DNA of 64,000 bases, from NCBI GenBank assembly GCA_934045075.1, contig OW203722.1:13206796-13270795 (forward strand), read 5' to 3'. Under the pieces are notes generated by a model that saw only the letters and a list, made by a program, of their open reading frames with translations, was not told where the DNA came from and searched no databases. This DNA is from Yponomeuta sedellus. Its lineage: Eukaryota > Arthropoda > Insecta > Lepidoptera > Yponomeutidae. Positions 57,601 to 64,000 of the stretch are shown piece after piece; the stretch's first letter is position 1; each line of letters begins with the position of its first letter. Made by a program: the position numbers and the translations under genes.

Positions 57601-60600
57601 AGAGAAAGTAGGTTTAAGCCTTTCCTACAACAAATATACAGTAATTACATGCATGGAAATATAATGTCGTCATAGTAGTATATTTGCCTACCGTGTCTTA
57701 TACGGAACAGACAAAATAACAAGAAAACACTCAACTATAATGATACAAAATAACCAATCCTTTTACGGATACGAAGTGTACTGAAACATAAGATTTGTGC
57801 CTATATCACACATACATAAAAAACACATCTATCATTATGTCACTTACCTTGAATTACTCATTGCAATAACCGCAATATTTAATTTTATTTCGCACAAAAC
57901 CAACCAAGTGTTGTTCACTGTTGACACTCCACAATAGCTGACTAAGCCCTCGACAGTAAAACCCACCATCGAAAACAATAATTTCAAACTACCTTCATAA
58001 TGATCAATATATTTTTTAAGTTGGTGTTTCGTATTTGACCCGATAGGGCCAAGTGGGTTAACCTAGAATTATGAAGTTTGGCAAGTGATACCACAGTTTA
58101 CTACAAATAAAGAGAAAATTCTGAAAACTACGTTTGTAATTAAATCTTTGGTTTTGGAGGTTGGGGAAAGCTGAAAAACTGTGAGACTCGATTCTTGAAC
58201 TGTTTCTAACATGTTAACCTACAAATTTGAACGAATCGAATCTTGCAGTTTTCCCGAGCTTTTTCGAACTTTAAATACCTAGGTACCACTTTTATCCAAG
58301 GATGTTTTAGCCACGGGATATGACATGAGCGACGTTTTGTAGGAAGACATATGCGGCCAATTTTTCGGGGGCGGGAGGAAAGTCTTAGTGTCAAAATATT
58401 AATATAGGGCTTGCAAAAGTCGATATACTGCATCCAGAAATTAAAGTCTTATTATGTAAACAAACCACTTACCGGAAGAAAAATACGTAATCCCTGTGTA
58501 ATCACACGCAATAGCTAGTAGATAATTATTGTAGCATCTGGGTAATCACATGTAATACCATTATTTTTGTAACAATACGTCCATTTCATCGTAGAACTAA
58601 AATGTTTTTGCAGAAAACAGAATTCGCTATAACCTCAAACTTACAACTAAAATTTACCACTACTCTGTCTTGTCTTTGGTGGTTAGGGCTGGACGTTCAT
58701 CAATATCGATAAAAAATGGAGGTCAAGGATGAGTCTTCTATATTAATAATTTCGTCAAGGTGTACGGTAGACTCGATCGAAACCTTACATGAATAACAAA
58801 ACATAAAAAAATATTTATTTCGAGTCGACAACATAATAATATATCCGTAAAATTCGGATTATGGAGAATTTCGTTAAATTGTAATTGTAAATTGCACTGA
58901 CAAACAAACCGCAATCGCCATCTTTAGATACGCCTCGCCAATCAACACATCGCGTGCGTCGCATCAAAAAAGTATCCATCACAAAGAATTGTCTCATGTG
59001 ACTGTAAAAAGAAACGTCCTGCTGGAAACATCTAATGGTTCTGTGTGGAAACGTAATAAATACTTTTCTTCAGTCGTTGACATATCGCGAAACGTTTGAC
59101 ACTTTTTAACCGACTTCAAAAAAGGAGCAGGTTATCAATTTGACGCGTACCTATAATACTTTTTTTTACTATGTTTTCGCATATCTTAACCGATTTGGAT
59201 AATAGTTTTTTGTTCGACTAGGTGTAGCGTCCCATTGGTCCCATTTTAATTTGGTGAAGATCTGATGAAGATTCAGAGATGGAGAACAAAACTCTTCAAT
59301 GAACAGCAGCAAATAAGGCCTAATGAAGCCCATCTATTAGTAATATGCATATGTTTCAGAAAATATAGCGTAAAAATTGTCCCAGGACAATCTTGTGATT
59401 CTGATGAAGACTTTAAGAGATGGAAATTGAGAACTTCAAAAATTAAGGCAAAAAAAGTTAAGTTTTGATGTTACAAACACTTTGTTCATCAAATACTTTC
59501 ATTCGGTAACTCATTCTCTGGTGTGTGGTGGACATTGTTACGAAGATCATCAGCTGGAATGCCGTTCTTGAGGGGTTCTAAGCTTCTATTCTACATAGAA
59601 ATATGGAGTTTTCACTTAAGTACTTAATTCAACTCTCACTTTCTACAGCCGAATATTTGGAAGTCTGATGATGATGACCAGATCAAGCACACCCAGATCT
59701 AGGGCACCGTTGCACCTAGAAACCCTGGATTAAAGTTAAAATGTATAGTTTCATTTTCACTTGCTACACTAGGAATATTAAGAGTCAGCCCAAGATCATC
59801 AGCTCGAATGTCGTTCTTGAGAGGTGCTAAGCTTCTATTATGGATGGAATTATGCCGTCTTCACTTAAGTATTTAATTTCATTGTCACTTTCTACAGCCG
59901 AAGATTCAGAAGTCTGGTGATGACCAGCTCACGAACACCCAGATCTAGGGCACCGTTGCACCTAGAAACCAGGAATTAAAGTTGAAATGTTTAGTTTCAT
60001 TATCACTTGCTACACTAGGAATATTAAGAGCCGGATACCCAAGATTATCAGCTCGAATGTCGTTCTTAAGAGATTCTAAGCTTCTATGTATAGAAGCTTA
60101 GACTCTCTTAAGATTAGATAGAAATTTGACGTTTTCACTTAAGTATTTAATTTCTTTGTCACTTTCTACAGCCGAAGATTTGGAAGTCTGATGATGACCA
60201 GTTCCAGAACACCCAGGTTTACGTGTGCATAAGTGTATTTTAAAAATAAAAATGGATATGTTCAGTGATGAAAGTGACAATGAAATGTTTGAGCACGGTG
60301 TTTTATTCAAACTACGATGTAGCAGAATTCGAGGATCACCGGGTCAGCGCTCGAATAAACTATAAATGTGAACTTTCTGACTCAGAATTTGTTTACAGAT
60401 TTCGATTAAATAAAACGTTGGTAAATGATTCTTTTAAATCTATAGTAGCATTTGTAGCCCTCGATGTTATTACTTTATTCTTACAAATCTGGTCCAGAAA
60501 CTGATCTCATTTTTTCCAAGAGGTCTGGTCTTTATCTGAAAAATAAAATCATAAAATGTGTGCATATGTCTTTTATACAGGCTACATTTTGGTACGAAAT

Positions 60601-62354
60601 CACAAAAGTGCAAACCTTTTGTGATAAAAGTGAACAGTCATTATCAAATAACTTCATCAGTAAACAAATACTTACGGTCAGTTGCTGTGCCATCATTGAA
60701 ATTTCAGTTGGTTTTAGTATTGTGTCGGTCATGTACGAAGTACGATTAAGATACGTTACCATGCAATGAAAGAAAAGAAACGTTTCCCAGTGATACTCGG
60801 ACATTCGGTCTATTCGTTCATTGCTCTCGCGATCACGGATTGCCTGAATGAATAAATGAACCGGACCGGGAGACCGAATATGGCCAAGAGCGAACGAACG
60901 CTGCATGAGAGTGTGGTGATTGAACTGAACGGAACGAAATTGTTTCGATCGGTCTCCATTCAGCCGGTCGGTCTTTTCCGAACTTTAGAAGTAGGTCGTA
61001 TGTCATAGCAATAAAGATTGTTTTTACTTGTTTCGTTTTTTGTTTCATTTATTGTGTCAATTCTGCTGGTTCGCGCGCTAATCCAAGTAGGTACTTTTGT
61101 AAAAGTAATACTGTGTTGTTTTCTTGATGTTAGTTTCTCTAACGAATATAACATAATATTTTCACTGTGTTATCATAGTGAATTATTGGTGAAGGAGATT
61201 TTTCCGTTTCTTGCGCTTTGGGACGCTTATTTCTGTAGTAGTAATCTTGTTCTGCGAGCTACTTTTGTTCTTTGCAAATAACAAAAGTAGCTTACGAAAA
61301 TCTAGATGGTCATTGTACGTAGGAAAAAAAACTACTCGAACTAAAAATATTTTTTGATTGATTTTTATCATAGTACTTAAAATATAATGGTGGCACGGCA
61401 ACATTAAAAATATTAATAATAAATTAATGGTCCTGTAAAAATTAAGATATTAAAAAAAAGCATATTTTATGGCTAAAAGATCAAAACGTGAACGTTGAGA
61501 TGGTTCTACTATGAGGTCCTAATAGTCCTAATAGTACTAATATACCGTACTAGTACATTGTCTCAAATGTAACAGTACGGAGCGATCTCCGAGCAGGCCC
61601 AGTACTAGTTGGTTTTGTTTGTTCCTTCTTTCGCGCGCATCTTCTTGGAGAACATGACATTTAGGTACCACAGATCATTGACATGATACCCGTCACTGCT
61701 CACCGTCAAAGCGTTTCGTTGCATACTATGAGTTGTAATTTGAAATTATTTAACCGTCGCGAACCAAAAATCACTGCCGTATTTTTTAACGTTTAGTCGT
61801 TTTAATATGAAAATACTTCTACACAACTAATTTGGACCTTGAATTTAATGTTTATGGTTATCTTAAACGTAACGCGATGAAATTCAATTCGAAAAATAAA
61901 ACGTTTAGGGAGGGTCGCACTTACTAAAGTTAGAGGTGCTATCTATCTTTGATCCAGACGAGGGTGGCATGATTTTTAATATTGAAACGGCAGTTAGAGA
62001 TAGATTAAGGTTGACTGTTTATCAAGGATAGCGACCCATTGTTAACTAGAGGTGGTTTATTGAGACCGGCCGTAAACGGATAGCATGACGTCAGTAGGGA
62101 GGAAAGATGTGGCACGCTCGGTCTTCATACATTTGAGCGCACTTGCGCCGTCTATCTTGGTCTGTGCACTGTTTGCACAGCCAAATTCATGTCTTTAATG
62201 AATAGAAAATGCATTAATTTTTTTAGCGTTATTAACTGTAGTATTTAAACTTGAATAAATTTTTATTACTGTGTTTTTACAGGAAAAATCTCCGTTCCGG
62301 GACCGATCCTACGAGGAAGCGAGGGACAAACAATATCCTTTTCAAAAGTTATAA
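27692..62354 (+). CDS. THOC2: THO complex subunit 2
   Basis: Scaffold of the THO/TREX complex, which couples transcription to mRNP packaging and nuclear export. 29 exons: 27692-27759, 27941-28106, 28180-28421, 28722-28855, 29272-29528, 29693-29842, 30926-31095, 37813-37978, 38660-38829, 39311-39509, 40213-40463, 40791-40908, 41336-41468, 42561-42721, 43918-44174, 44624-44783, 44970-45218, 46374-46594, 47509-47677, 49349-49462, 50042-50153, 50688-50772, 51338-51416, 51861-51930, 52490-52530, 54260-54358, 55686-55743, 55846-55919, 62283-62354. All phases agree; 4245 nt, 1414 residues. Landmarks: [76 protein letters not shown] and [13 protein letters not shown]. Residues after about 1185 (exons 21-29) form a charged Arg/Lys/Glu tail, the least certain part. 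Exon 7 begins at GAATACTGG (30926) because that acceptor keeps phase. The 34.7-kb span comes from transposons in introns 7, 19 and 28. Confidence 0.94.
29020..29151. mobile_element. Short MITE-like inverted repeat, THOC2 intron 4
   Basis: A left arm containing ATTACAGTATCCATT is complementary to a right arm containing AATGGATACTGTAAT, in opposite orientation about 80 bp apart. Non-coding. No target duplication recognised. Confidence 0.45.
30084..30305 (+). repeat. Direct repeat of about 45 bp, THOC2 intron 6
   Basis: The block TTATAAAAAGGGTGCTCATT, followed by TCTATT(T/A)GATAT(A/T)CATGAGT, occurs at about 30086 and again at about 30263. The spacer holds no recognised feature. Confidence 0.6.
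30409..30820. mobile_element. MITE candidate, THOC2 intron 6
   Basis: TTTTGAATCACTCGT at 30409 and its exact complement ACGAGTGATTCAAAA ending at 30820 bracket about 410 bp of non-coding sequence. No clear target duplication seen. Confidence 0.5.
31256..31727 (-). repeat. 3' LTR of the Ty3/gypsy element
   Basis: 472-bp direct repeat; on the element's strand it runs TGTCGCGG...GTAACA. By eye it differs from the other LTR at about four positions. Flanked outside by GAAT (31252-31255), matching GAAT at 37296-37299. Confidence 0.95.
31700..36796 (-). CDS. Gag-Pol polyprotein of the Ty3/gypsy element
   Basis: A single frame of about 1698 residues from the ATG at 36796 (an upstream TTG is in frame but unlikely). 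In order: a Thr/Pro/Ala/His-rich N-terminus; coiled-coil Gln/Glu repeats ([15 protein letters not shown]); gag; a CCHC knuckle [14 protein letters not shown]; aspartic protease [10 protein letters not shown]; reverse transcriptase with FCVDYRRLN and YLDDVII; RNase H ([21 protein letters not shown]); integrase zinc region and DDE core ([30 protein letters not shown]); and a GPY/F-type module (RWEGPYKVV). Gag and Pol are fused without a frameshift. The last codons run 28 bp into the 3' LTR. No stops or deletions seen. Confidence 0.93.
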   Translation of the reverse strand: MPLTPREDTSGVRTRSRSAAEATPTAPQATPTSHRDTPTGPAHQATPTDQATPPGPAHQVTRVVETQNTCPAAPPTGHAHQATPTAPVHQAPPTGLDHQVSLTDQQAPPRSHAHLATPTEDIKPQSRTMEVLDMSCLMAMLKGMREEQRGLREEQSKQMQCLQEQQSKQIRSLQEEQKADQQVILSAVTKFSDTVAKLHEDVEVVNERVSELEDDLKNVKTGLTGLEQEVRRIKAAGATSSGVVSISQGPKVKVPPYDGTTSWVAYRQQFQTVAASNGWTDEQSLTALTVALRGSALSVLEALPTSGSEFKDLLEALEARYGERHLEHVFRAQLRDRTQRLGEGLQQWALEIEQLVRKAYPSADSKMVDTNILQAFVDGIKDLEIRAAVKLRHHSSLKEALAHALEVEAVRHDIRQGYKLREITEEVKEIETPPKRNSRPMCYKCGERGHLQFTCPKKERQPTKTDDRLGARLNKMEQRFEEFVKKHDAPASTVNQRNEAKIPRRVLAGAEKAQVTRISQAWNGNSLLIRGAVNKVECKITLDTGASRTIVRPDLVKAVGRRKGTSLCRLLSASGQQIPVLGERSVTIWVGEASYIHDVIVAEIMDDCILGLDFMKKHNCHIDVTNGVFKCGDEENFILGGPDGNYTCLKKIVIPGRAQTEVKVKLPSSQKNQRNRCVLIEVSQKLLTARTLVYGGKTAVVRVVNIGDREITLSKGDVIGRCEEAVWMRSCQSSPSSKTSNTRSEIIITKLLEDSKSNLSYSQSMKAKRLLLRFRDIFSDEGNPGRTSLVQHKIDTGQERPIRQRARRIPIAKEKEVQDMLEDMKRNKIIEPSASPWCSPVVLVKKKDGSTRFCVDYRRLNDVKKDSYPLPRIDDTLDTLSGMKWFSTLDLKSGYWQVEIDPKDKEKTAFSTGKGLWQFNVMPFGLCNAPATFERLMECVLAGLVGEACLVYLDDVIIMGTVFEDHLQNLEQVFKKIMGANLKLNPKKCSLFKNKVSYLGHVITSEGIQTDPAKIEAVQKWPTPKDKTEVRAFLGLCSYYRRFVKGFSEIAKPLHRLTEDKQSFHWDDTCESYFQKLRKCLCETPILGFPQPSSQFIVDTDASNTAIGGVLSQKQGDREVVMAYFSKSLSKPERNYCVTRRELLAVVKTVQHFSKYLLGVRFTLRTDHAALKWLLQFKNPEGQVARWIEQLQEYDLIIEHRSGKAHGNADALSRRPCPEDCKHCAKQETKELPLRLTRMSPSRSWEDEAMKEAQEDDEDVRLIVAWKKRGEDKPRWCEVAPTSAVTKAYWAQWDSFILRNGILYRKWEKPNGREFHLQIVVPRDKVQDVLREVHDGVSGGHLGVKRTLTKIRERFYWLHCREDVQDWCRKCATCAAVKGPPTRSRGNLQLYNVGAPWERIAVDVAGPFPVTESGNKYFMVVMDYFTKWPEVFAIPNQEATTVASKLFEEVVCRFGVPLEIHSDQGRNFESQVFQELCKILGMHKTRTTPYHPQSDGMVERFNQTLERHLAKVVDRHQRDWDKYIPPFLLAYRTAEHESTKVTPARVNFGRELRIPVDLLTGGPPDDSRSLHDYISQLREKMREIHAIVRENGLESSEKMKTRYDRRANTSGFEEGALVWLHNVTRRKGKSPKLLTRWEGPYKVVTRLNDVTYRIQRQPRGAQKVVHIDRLASYHGSNEDARDEHLYEGSSVAVLSRTI
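36824..37295 (-). repeat. 5' LTR of the Ty3/gypsy element
   Basis: 472 bp, same length as its partner at 31256-31727. The promoter of the element should lie here; TATTTATA within it (about 37062) could serve as a TATA-like site (inference). Confidence 0.95.
37395..37741 (+). repeat. Dispersed repeat, copy 1 (inverted partner at 42043-42384)
   Basis: Begins after a short AT microsatellite and ends ATACCCGTGCCCCAGCCGCG. Blocks such as GTGATTGGAATCAATCAC, GCGGCTTGATAGCTTCTG and GGAGTATGGCCTAACCTTC reappear as complements in the second copy. Non-coding; class unknown, probably a SINE or LINE tail. It ends about 70 bp before THOC2 exon 8. Confidence 0.75.
38270..38375 (+). repeat. Non-LTR retrotransposon 3'-terminal fragment
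   Basis: One frame reads like the common LINE C-terminus ...[17 protein letters not shown] after small frame changes (GAGGGCTATGTCCAGCAGTG). Too short to classify. Confidence 0.5.
38890..39010 (+). repeat. Helitron- or SINE-like interspersed fragment
   Basis: Text of the form GTTATCGAAGTCCTCCGAAA CGGCTTCACCGATTTTTATG resembles a very common lepidopteran repeat. Class from memory; low certainty. Confidence 0.35.
39573..39681 (+). pseudogene. Decayed partial duplication of THOC2 exon 10
   Basis: Matches exon 10 positions 39399-39510 in order, 174 bp downstream, with many substitutions and small indels (AAGCACATCGTGAAGCGA against AAGCACATCATGAAGCGA, and so on). It lies in intron 10 and lacks splice sites. 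Confidence 0.8.
39868..40130 (+). repeat. tRNA-derived SINE, second family, near full length
   Basis: Box A-like GTGGTAGCGGAGCGGTGTAG and box B-like GGGTTCGAACCCC, then a non-tRNA body with GTAGCAATACTACTCGCTGA, CATCGTAAGGAAACC and CTGAGGTGTTAGCGTACCTC. Inverted fragments of the body lie at 44345-44600 and 50330-50500. Confidence 0.7.
40970..41095. repeat. Two SINE fragments head to head
   Basis: AACCTATTTAGAGGCTAAAA (minus orientation) is followed by TTTTTAGCATCTAAATAGGT (plus orientation) and the usual SINE tail. The junction makes a short palindrome around CGGGATTCCGATGTCGGGAA. Confidence 0.6.
42043..42384 (-). repeat. Dispersed repeat, copy 2 (inverted)
   Basis: Complement of the repeat at 37395-37741, sharing length and order. 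It lies in THOC2 intron 13 in the opposite orientation. Confidence 0.75.
43036..43645 (+). mobile_element. Harbinger/PIF deletion derivative
   Basis: Flanked by TTA (43033-43035 and 43646-43648), the trinucleotide duplication of PIF/Harbinger. Ends carry imperfect inverted repeats (TACGCACTGTCCGGTTAGCC against the complement of GGCTAACCGTACAGTGCGTA) plus many internal CGGTTAGCCG-like motifs. The centre holds a transposase N-terminal fragment. THOC2 intron 14. Confidence 0.8.
43232..43425 (+). pseudogene. Harbinger transposase N-terminal fragment
   Basis: Reads [20 protein letters not shown] then [20 protein letters not shown] and [11 protein letters not shown], the conserved opening of HARBI1-like nucleases. 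The DDE catalytic part is deleted. The frame is open over this stretch. Confidence 0.75.
44345..44600 (-). repeat. SINE body fragments (second family), inverted
   Basis: Contains two tandem versions of CACCTCAGA.ACT.AGGTTTCCTCA..AT.TTT..CTTCAC, the complement of the body of the SINE at 39868, preceded by a LINE-like CCCACTGTAGGGCATAGGCC. Confidence 0.5.
45237..45383 (+). pseudogene. Near-identical duplicate of the 3' part of THOC2 exon 17
   Basis: 45245-45383 repeats 45080-45218 with one mismatch by eye. An AG (TTTAG, 45232-45236) precedes it and GTAAGT follows, and its 147 nt are in phase with exon 17 (49 codons). Only 18 nt lie between exon 17 and this copy, too short to be removed as an intron, and reading through meets TGA. 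It is therefore probably not translated as an extra exon. The true donor could still be either copy's GT. Confidence 0.8.
45408..45515 (+). pseudogene. Third, degraded duplicate of the exon 17 segment
   Basis: Starts GGTTACGCGCCTCATTCGGC and keeps the order of the duplicated segment with deletions (GTTTGTCCACTCCGTGCAAC, GCTGTGCTACGTTAGA). It has lost the donor. Distances between unit starts are 165 and 163 bp. Confidence 0.75.
45605..45860 (-). pseudogene. LINE ORF2 C-terminal remnant
   Basis: Minus strand reads [20 protein letters not shown] then [19 protein letters not shown]. The ...R..FF..R....WN.LP..VV pattern is the usual end of CR1- or Jockey-like ORF2. Confidence 0.6.
45925..46265 (-). 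repeat. Composite SINE unit, second copy, ending in an inverted tail
   Basis: tRNA-like head at about 46019-45945 (minus), the same conserved 140-bp leader (46020-46165), and a second SINE tail (46185-46230). This folds back as the complementary GGGTTAGTGCATTAAAAATA at 46233-46265. Confidence 0.7.
46778..47280. mobile_element. 503-bp hAT-like MITE, THOC2 intron 18
   Basis: 26-bp perfect terminal inverted repeats starting CAAGGAGAATTAAAGACAGG, flanked by 7-bp GTTTGAA at 46771-46777 and 47281-47287. CA...TG ends and a 7-8 bp duplication suggest hAT. Non-coding. Confidence 0.75.
47862..48885 (+). mobile_element. CR1/Jockey-like LINE, 5'-truncated
   Basis: End of the reverse transcriptase frame ([40 protein letters not shown]) through [20 protein letters not shown] to a stop at 48542. 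One in-frame TAG at 48215 breaks it. The 3' UTR ends GTATACAATAAAGAATATTC with a TTATCTTATCTT tail in place of poly(A), a mark of CR1-type elements. Confidence 0.75.
48908..48960 (+). repeat. Interspersed repeat start (AACCGACTTCAAAAAAGGAG type)
   Basis: The same opening recurs at 59108-59160, where one base differs, and a partial inverted piece lies near 24385-24405. Common in Lepidoptera; class uncertain. Confidence 0.5.
49774..49925 (+). repeat. tRNA-derived SINE, third family
   Basis: GTTTGTGTAGCGGTATAATC (box A-like), GGAGGTTCGATTCCC (box B) and CACTGGGGGC closing the acceptor-like stem, then TGTACATTTGTGCACATGGC. Partner fragment at 17176-17300. Confidence 0.65.
50330..50500 (-). repeat. 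SINE body fragment (second family), inverted
   Basis: CTCCTCGTGATGTTTTCCTT and AGCGAGTAGTATTGCTGCTA are complements of the body of the SINE at 39868. Confidence 0.55.
50800..51060 (+). repeat. Helitron-like repeat fragment
   Basis: Text including GAGTCGCTGAATGTGTTGGT, AGCAGCTGAACCGATTTCGC and an end CGAAGTTCGCCGGGGCAGCTAG followed by T. It resembles a widespread non-autonomous insect element that I associate with Helitrons (3' CTAG end). No RepHel coding. THOC2 intron 22. Confidence 0.4.
52145..52275 (+). repeat. LINE 3'-end fragment, diverged
   Basis: GTTTGGAAGAGATTACTTTT ... TGTACAATAAAGTGTCTATC with a TATCTATC tail; related to the end at 48760-48885. Confidence 0.5.
52531..54259. other. 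THOC2 intron 25, strand-asymmetric A-rich segment
   Basis: Between about 52780 and 54010 the plus strand is clearly A-rich and T-poor in places (AATAATAAACCAAACTAATA, AATACCATTGAAAATGAAAA), with no long frame and no repeat ends seen. It may be an untranslated part of an unrecognised retroelement. Confidence 0.35.
54359..55685. other. THOC2 intron 26; nothing recognised
   Basis: AT-rich non-coding sequence without clear repeats or reading frames. Confidence 0.3.
56390..56415. repeat. Short hairpin beside the piggyBac remnant
   Basis: CCGTGTCGTAAACGACACGG, a 9-bp stem with an AA loop. A related CCGTGTCTTATACGG lies at about 57693, so these may be subterminal repeats of the same element. Confidence 0.5.
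56566..57630 (-). pseudogene. Decayed piggyBac-type transposase
   Basis: Minus strand, with frame breaks and stops: an acidic N-terminus ([16 protein letters not shown]), [46 protein letters not shown] and a C-terminal Cys/His finger [20 protein letters not shown] then [11 protein letters not shown]. The VCKWND, YN..MGGVD and terminal RING-like finger are piggyBac hallmarks. Large parts of the DDD core are missing. A TTAA preceded by GGG (58058-58064) may be one end. Confidence 0.75.
58070..59105. other. THOC2 intron 28 segment; nothing recognised
   Basis: AT-rich, short frames only, no clear repeat ends. Confidence 0.3.
59108..59260 (+). repeat. Interspersed repeat (AACCGACTTCAAAAAAGGAG type), second copy
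   Basis: Opening shared with 48908; continues ATAATAGTTTTTTGTTCGAC and GTGTAGCGTCCCATTGGTCC. Non-coding. Confidence 0.5.
59543..60225 (+). repeat. Tandem repeat, about 2.7 units of 249 bp
   Basis: Units start at 59543, 59792 and 60041 (AAGATCATCAGCT.GAATG). Each contains GAGG.GCTAAGCTTCTAT-like text, TTTTCACTTAAGTA.TTAATT, CACTTTCTACAGCCGAA and CACCCAG. Unit 3 has an extra inverted piece (TCTAAGCTTCTATGTATAGA then AGCTTAGA). The CTTTCTACAG and ACAG motifs look like splice acceptors repeated in each unit. Confidence 0.85.
60300..62282. other. THOC2 intron 28, 3' part; nothing recognised
   Basis: AT-rich, with a GC-richer patch at 60800-60970 of unknown nature and a TACTAATATACCGTACTAGT palindrome-like run near 61535. 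No coding similarity seen. Confidence 0.3.
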
Positions 62355-62478
62355 CTTATAAGACACCTGGAGAAGCTGTGAACTTGTGTATTCTCCTTAA
62401 AGACAAGCATTCGCTTTTATTTAAAATTTTGTCCAAACCGAAAGACAAACAAAACTATTAAAAAACGTTCCTAATAAT

Positions 62479-62490
62479 AATAAAAATAAA
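62479..62490 (+). terminator. Candidate poly(A) signals of THOC2
   Basis: Two overlapping-region AATAAA hexamers, 125-136 bp after the THOC2 stop codon. Confidence 0.55.
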
Positions 62491-63736
62491 CTTATTTATT
62501 AAACATACATAATGTATGTATTAATAAATAATAATAGAATAAAAATACATATTAATAAATAATGTATTTTATTCTATCTATTATTATGAGAGTGCAATTT
62601 AATCTTAGTGAACCGTGATACTTTAAAACGATGATGACGACTTTTAAATCACTTTAAATGAAGAATGATATTATTTTCATTATATTTTACATTTTCAAAC
62701 CAAATAACTCTGGATTTTATCCAGGAGTATTTCATGCTTGAAATAGTTCTCTATCGATTAGCACATATTCCAAACATGTACACCAAAACACGACTTTTTA
62801 TGTACTTGCAACTTTAGCTATGCCAGGCTTCATACAAACATGTTCGAACCTCTTTACTTGATAAATAATCATATTACGATTACACCCGTTAATCGTAAAA
62901 CTAAGCGAACCTATAACGTTAATTGTATTAATAAGCATCGCGAGTCATTAAAAATAATACTAAGTTTGATAAACGAGAGGGCGCCTCGCTAAGGAGATTT
63001 GTACCAAAGACTGCCCGGTAACATTTGTGTTTATTGTAAAGCCGGGGACTGTCCCGTATCATATCCATGCAATGGAGCATGTGACAATTTGAGCATACGA
63101 CAGTCCTTAAAAAGGTGAAGATTGACTCGTATTTTTTTTTACAATCATATCTCATCTTGGGCCACATGCTCATAGCGAGCGTTTGCCACCTTTATGTGTA
63201 ATCATTAAGATAGCTTCGAATTTCACCGAAATATTTCAAGTCCAACTCAAGGATTCCCTGCCCGCTCTGCCTACACCACGCAGTTGACCGACTTTGGCTC
63301 CGGGACCAGTTGAAGCATACATATGGCTCCGGATTAAATTGGATTGTGGCGTTCGGGTTTTGACCTCTGTACGTACAATGGGCTGAACAATACCTGTCTT
63401 GGCTTGGAACACAAGGGTATTCTGGTAAAGTCAAGTGCTGTAATGGTGCATACCTTTTTACACCATTACTTATATTTCTTTCATTCTGTCCTATCATTTT
63501 TTAATCAAAATTTAAATTTACGTCACCCATAGTAGATTGTGTTGCATTCTAGATTTAGACCTGTTGACGAAACACTACTACCGACAATTTTTATCTTGGA
63601 AATCACCCGTTTATCCTGTTTAATTTTTCTTTCTACAGTATATTAATAAACTCTGTGTTCTTGAAGAACCCTTCCACGTGCGCCTAACGTGGGGCTAGTT
63701 TGGGCGAAGAAATATTTGTCTGAGGAACTCGAAGGG
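62491..63736. other. Intergenic sequence after THOC2
   Basis: No gene recognised. Two minus-strand frames (62928-63173 and 63192-63497) show no family features and are probably chance. Confidence 0.35.
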
Positions 63737-63738
63737 TA

Positions 63739-64000
63739 CGAGGGGACGTCCAAAAGTTCGCGGAATCAGGGTGAAGAGGGGTCAAGACATTTTAACTAAT
63801 GATAATATGTCATTCTAATGAGCAACTAACTGCAAGTATTTAAGTAATTTTTTTACTAATTATCATCATTTATAACAAAGTTATCGCTAGAAAAGGTGCT
63901 AATTCCGCAAGTGAACTGCAACTATGGAGCAAATTAAACACAGAGCCGTCATAAAGTCGCTCACCAAACAAGAAAAAAGTCCTAATATAATCATGGAAGA
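63739..64000 (+). mobile_element. Mariner element, 5' end (continues beyond window)
   Basis: Starts after TA (63737-63738) with CGAGGGGACGTCCAAAAGTT, a mariner-type terminal repeat, followed by a transposase start at 63923. The right end is outside the window. Confidence 0.75.
63923..64000 (+). CDS. Mariner transposase, N-terminus (partial)
   Basis: 26 codons beginning MEQIKHRAVIKSLTKQEKSP. This is the mariner HTH opening (..R.VIK.L...G.S...I...). Open to the window edge. Whether the remainder is intact cannot be seen. Confidence 0.7.

Noticed and set aside
60532..60906. Minus-strand 124-codon frame in THOC2 intron 28
   Set aside because: No family features; no conserved motif and overlaps equally long frames on the other strand.
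62928..63497. Two minus-strand frames of 81 and 101 codons after THOC2
   Set aside because: No recognisable motif, no splice context, composition like non-coding DNA.

Overview
The window is nuclear DNA of an insect, most probably a moth or butterfly (Lepidoptera). It has small spliced exons with GT/AG introns. The genes resemble insect orthologues, including a mitochondrial ferritin heavy chain. There is a dense mixture of non-LTR retrotransposons, Penelope-like elements, tRNA-derived SINEs, a Ty3/gypsy element, pogo, Merlin, Harbinger, piggyBac and mariner transposons, and MITEs. The order-level assignment is inference from repeat style and gene similarity.

Host gene order: the last exon of ANAPC10 (+, 394-605); EIF2B5 (-, 10 exons, 5041-900); BBS7 (+, 14 exons, 14773-23319); a mitochondrial ferritin heavy chain (-, 2 exons, 26279-23441); MRPS6 (-, 1 exon, 27249-26797); THOC2 (+, 29 exons, 27692-62354). 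I rebuilt these models exon by exon, and every intron phase is consistent (647, 721, 257, 150 and 1414 residues predicted, ANAPC10 excluded). They are unrelated housekeeping or ciliary functions: ubiquitin ligase, translation initiation, BBSome, mitochondrial iron storage, mitochondrial translation and mRNA export. The layout alternates convergent pairs (ANAPC10/EIF2B5, BBS7/ferritin) and divergent pairs (EIF2B5/BBS7, MRPS6/THOC2).

The EIF2B5/BBS7 divergent promoter region was split by an 8.9-kb non-LTR retrotransposon (5157-14079, 13-bp target duplication, poly(A) tail). That element carries two nested DNA transposons: a pogo-like element in gag and a Merlin element with an apparently intact two-exon DDE transposase in the RNase H region. 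BBS7 introns hold a Penelope-like copy with a 42-bp perfect hairpin, MITEs and SINEs. The single ferritin intron holds a second Penelope-like copy and a LINE fragment. THOC2 introns hold a complete young Ty3/gypsy element (31256-37295), a Harbinger deletion derivative, a hAT-like MITE, LINE remnants, a decayed piggyBac and a 249-bp tandem repeat. Past THOC2, the window ends inside the start of a mariner element.

Most notable: two partial exon duplications in THOC2 (one almost identical and in phase, but with only 18 nt between copies); inverted repeats bracketing THOC2 exons 8-13; the nested transposons, one of which broke a reading frame that stays exactly in register across it; the Merlin transposase with a repeat-rich N-terminal region; and a conserved stem-loop shared by the two Penelope copies.
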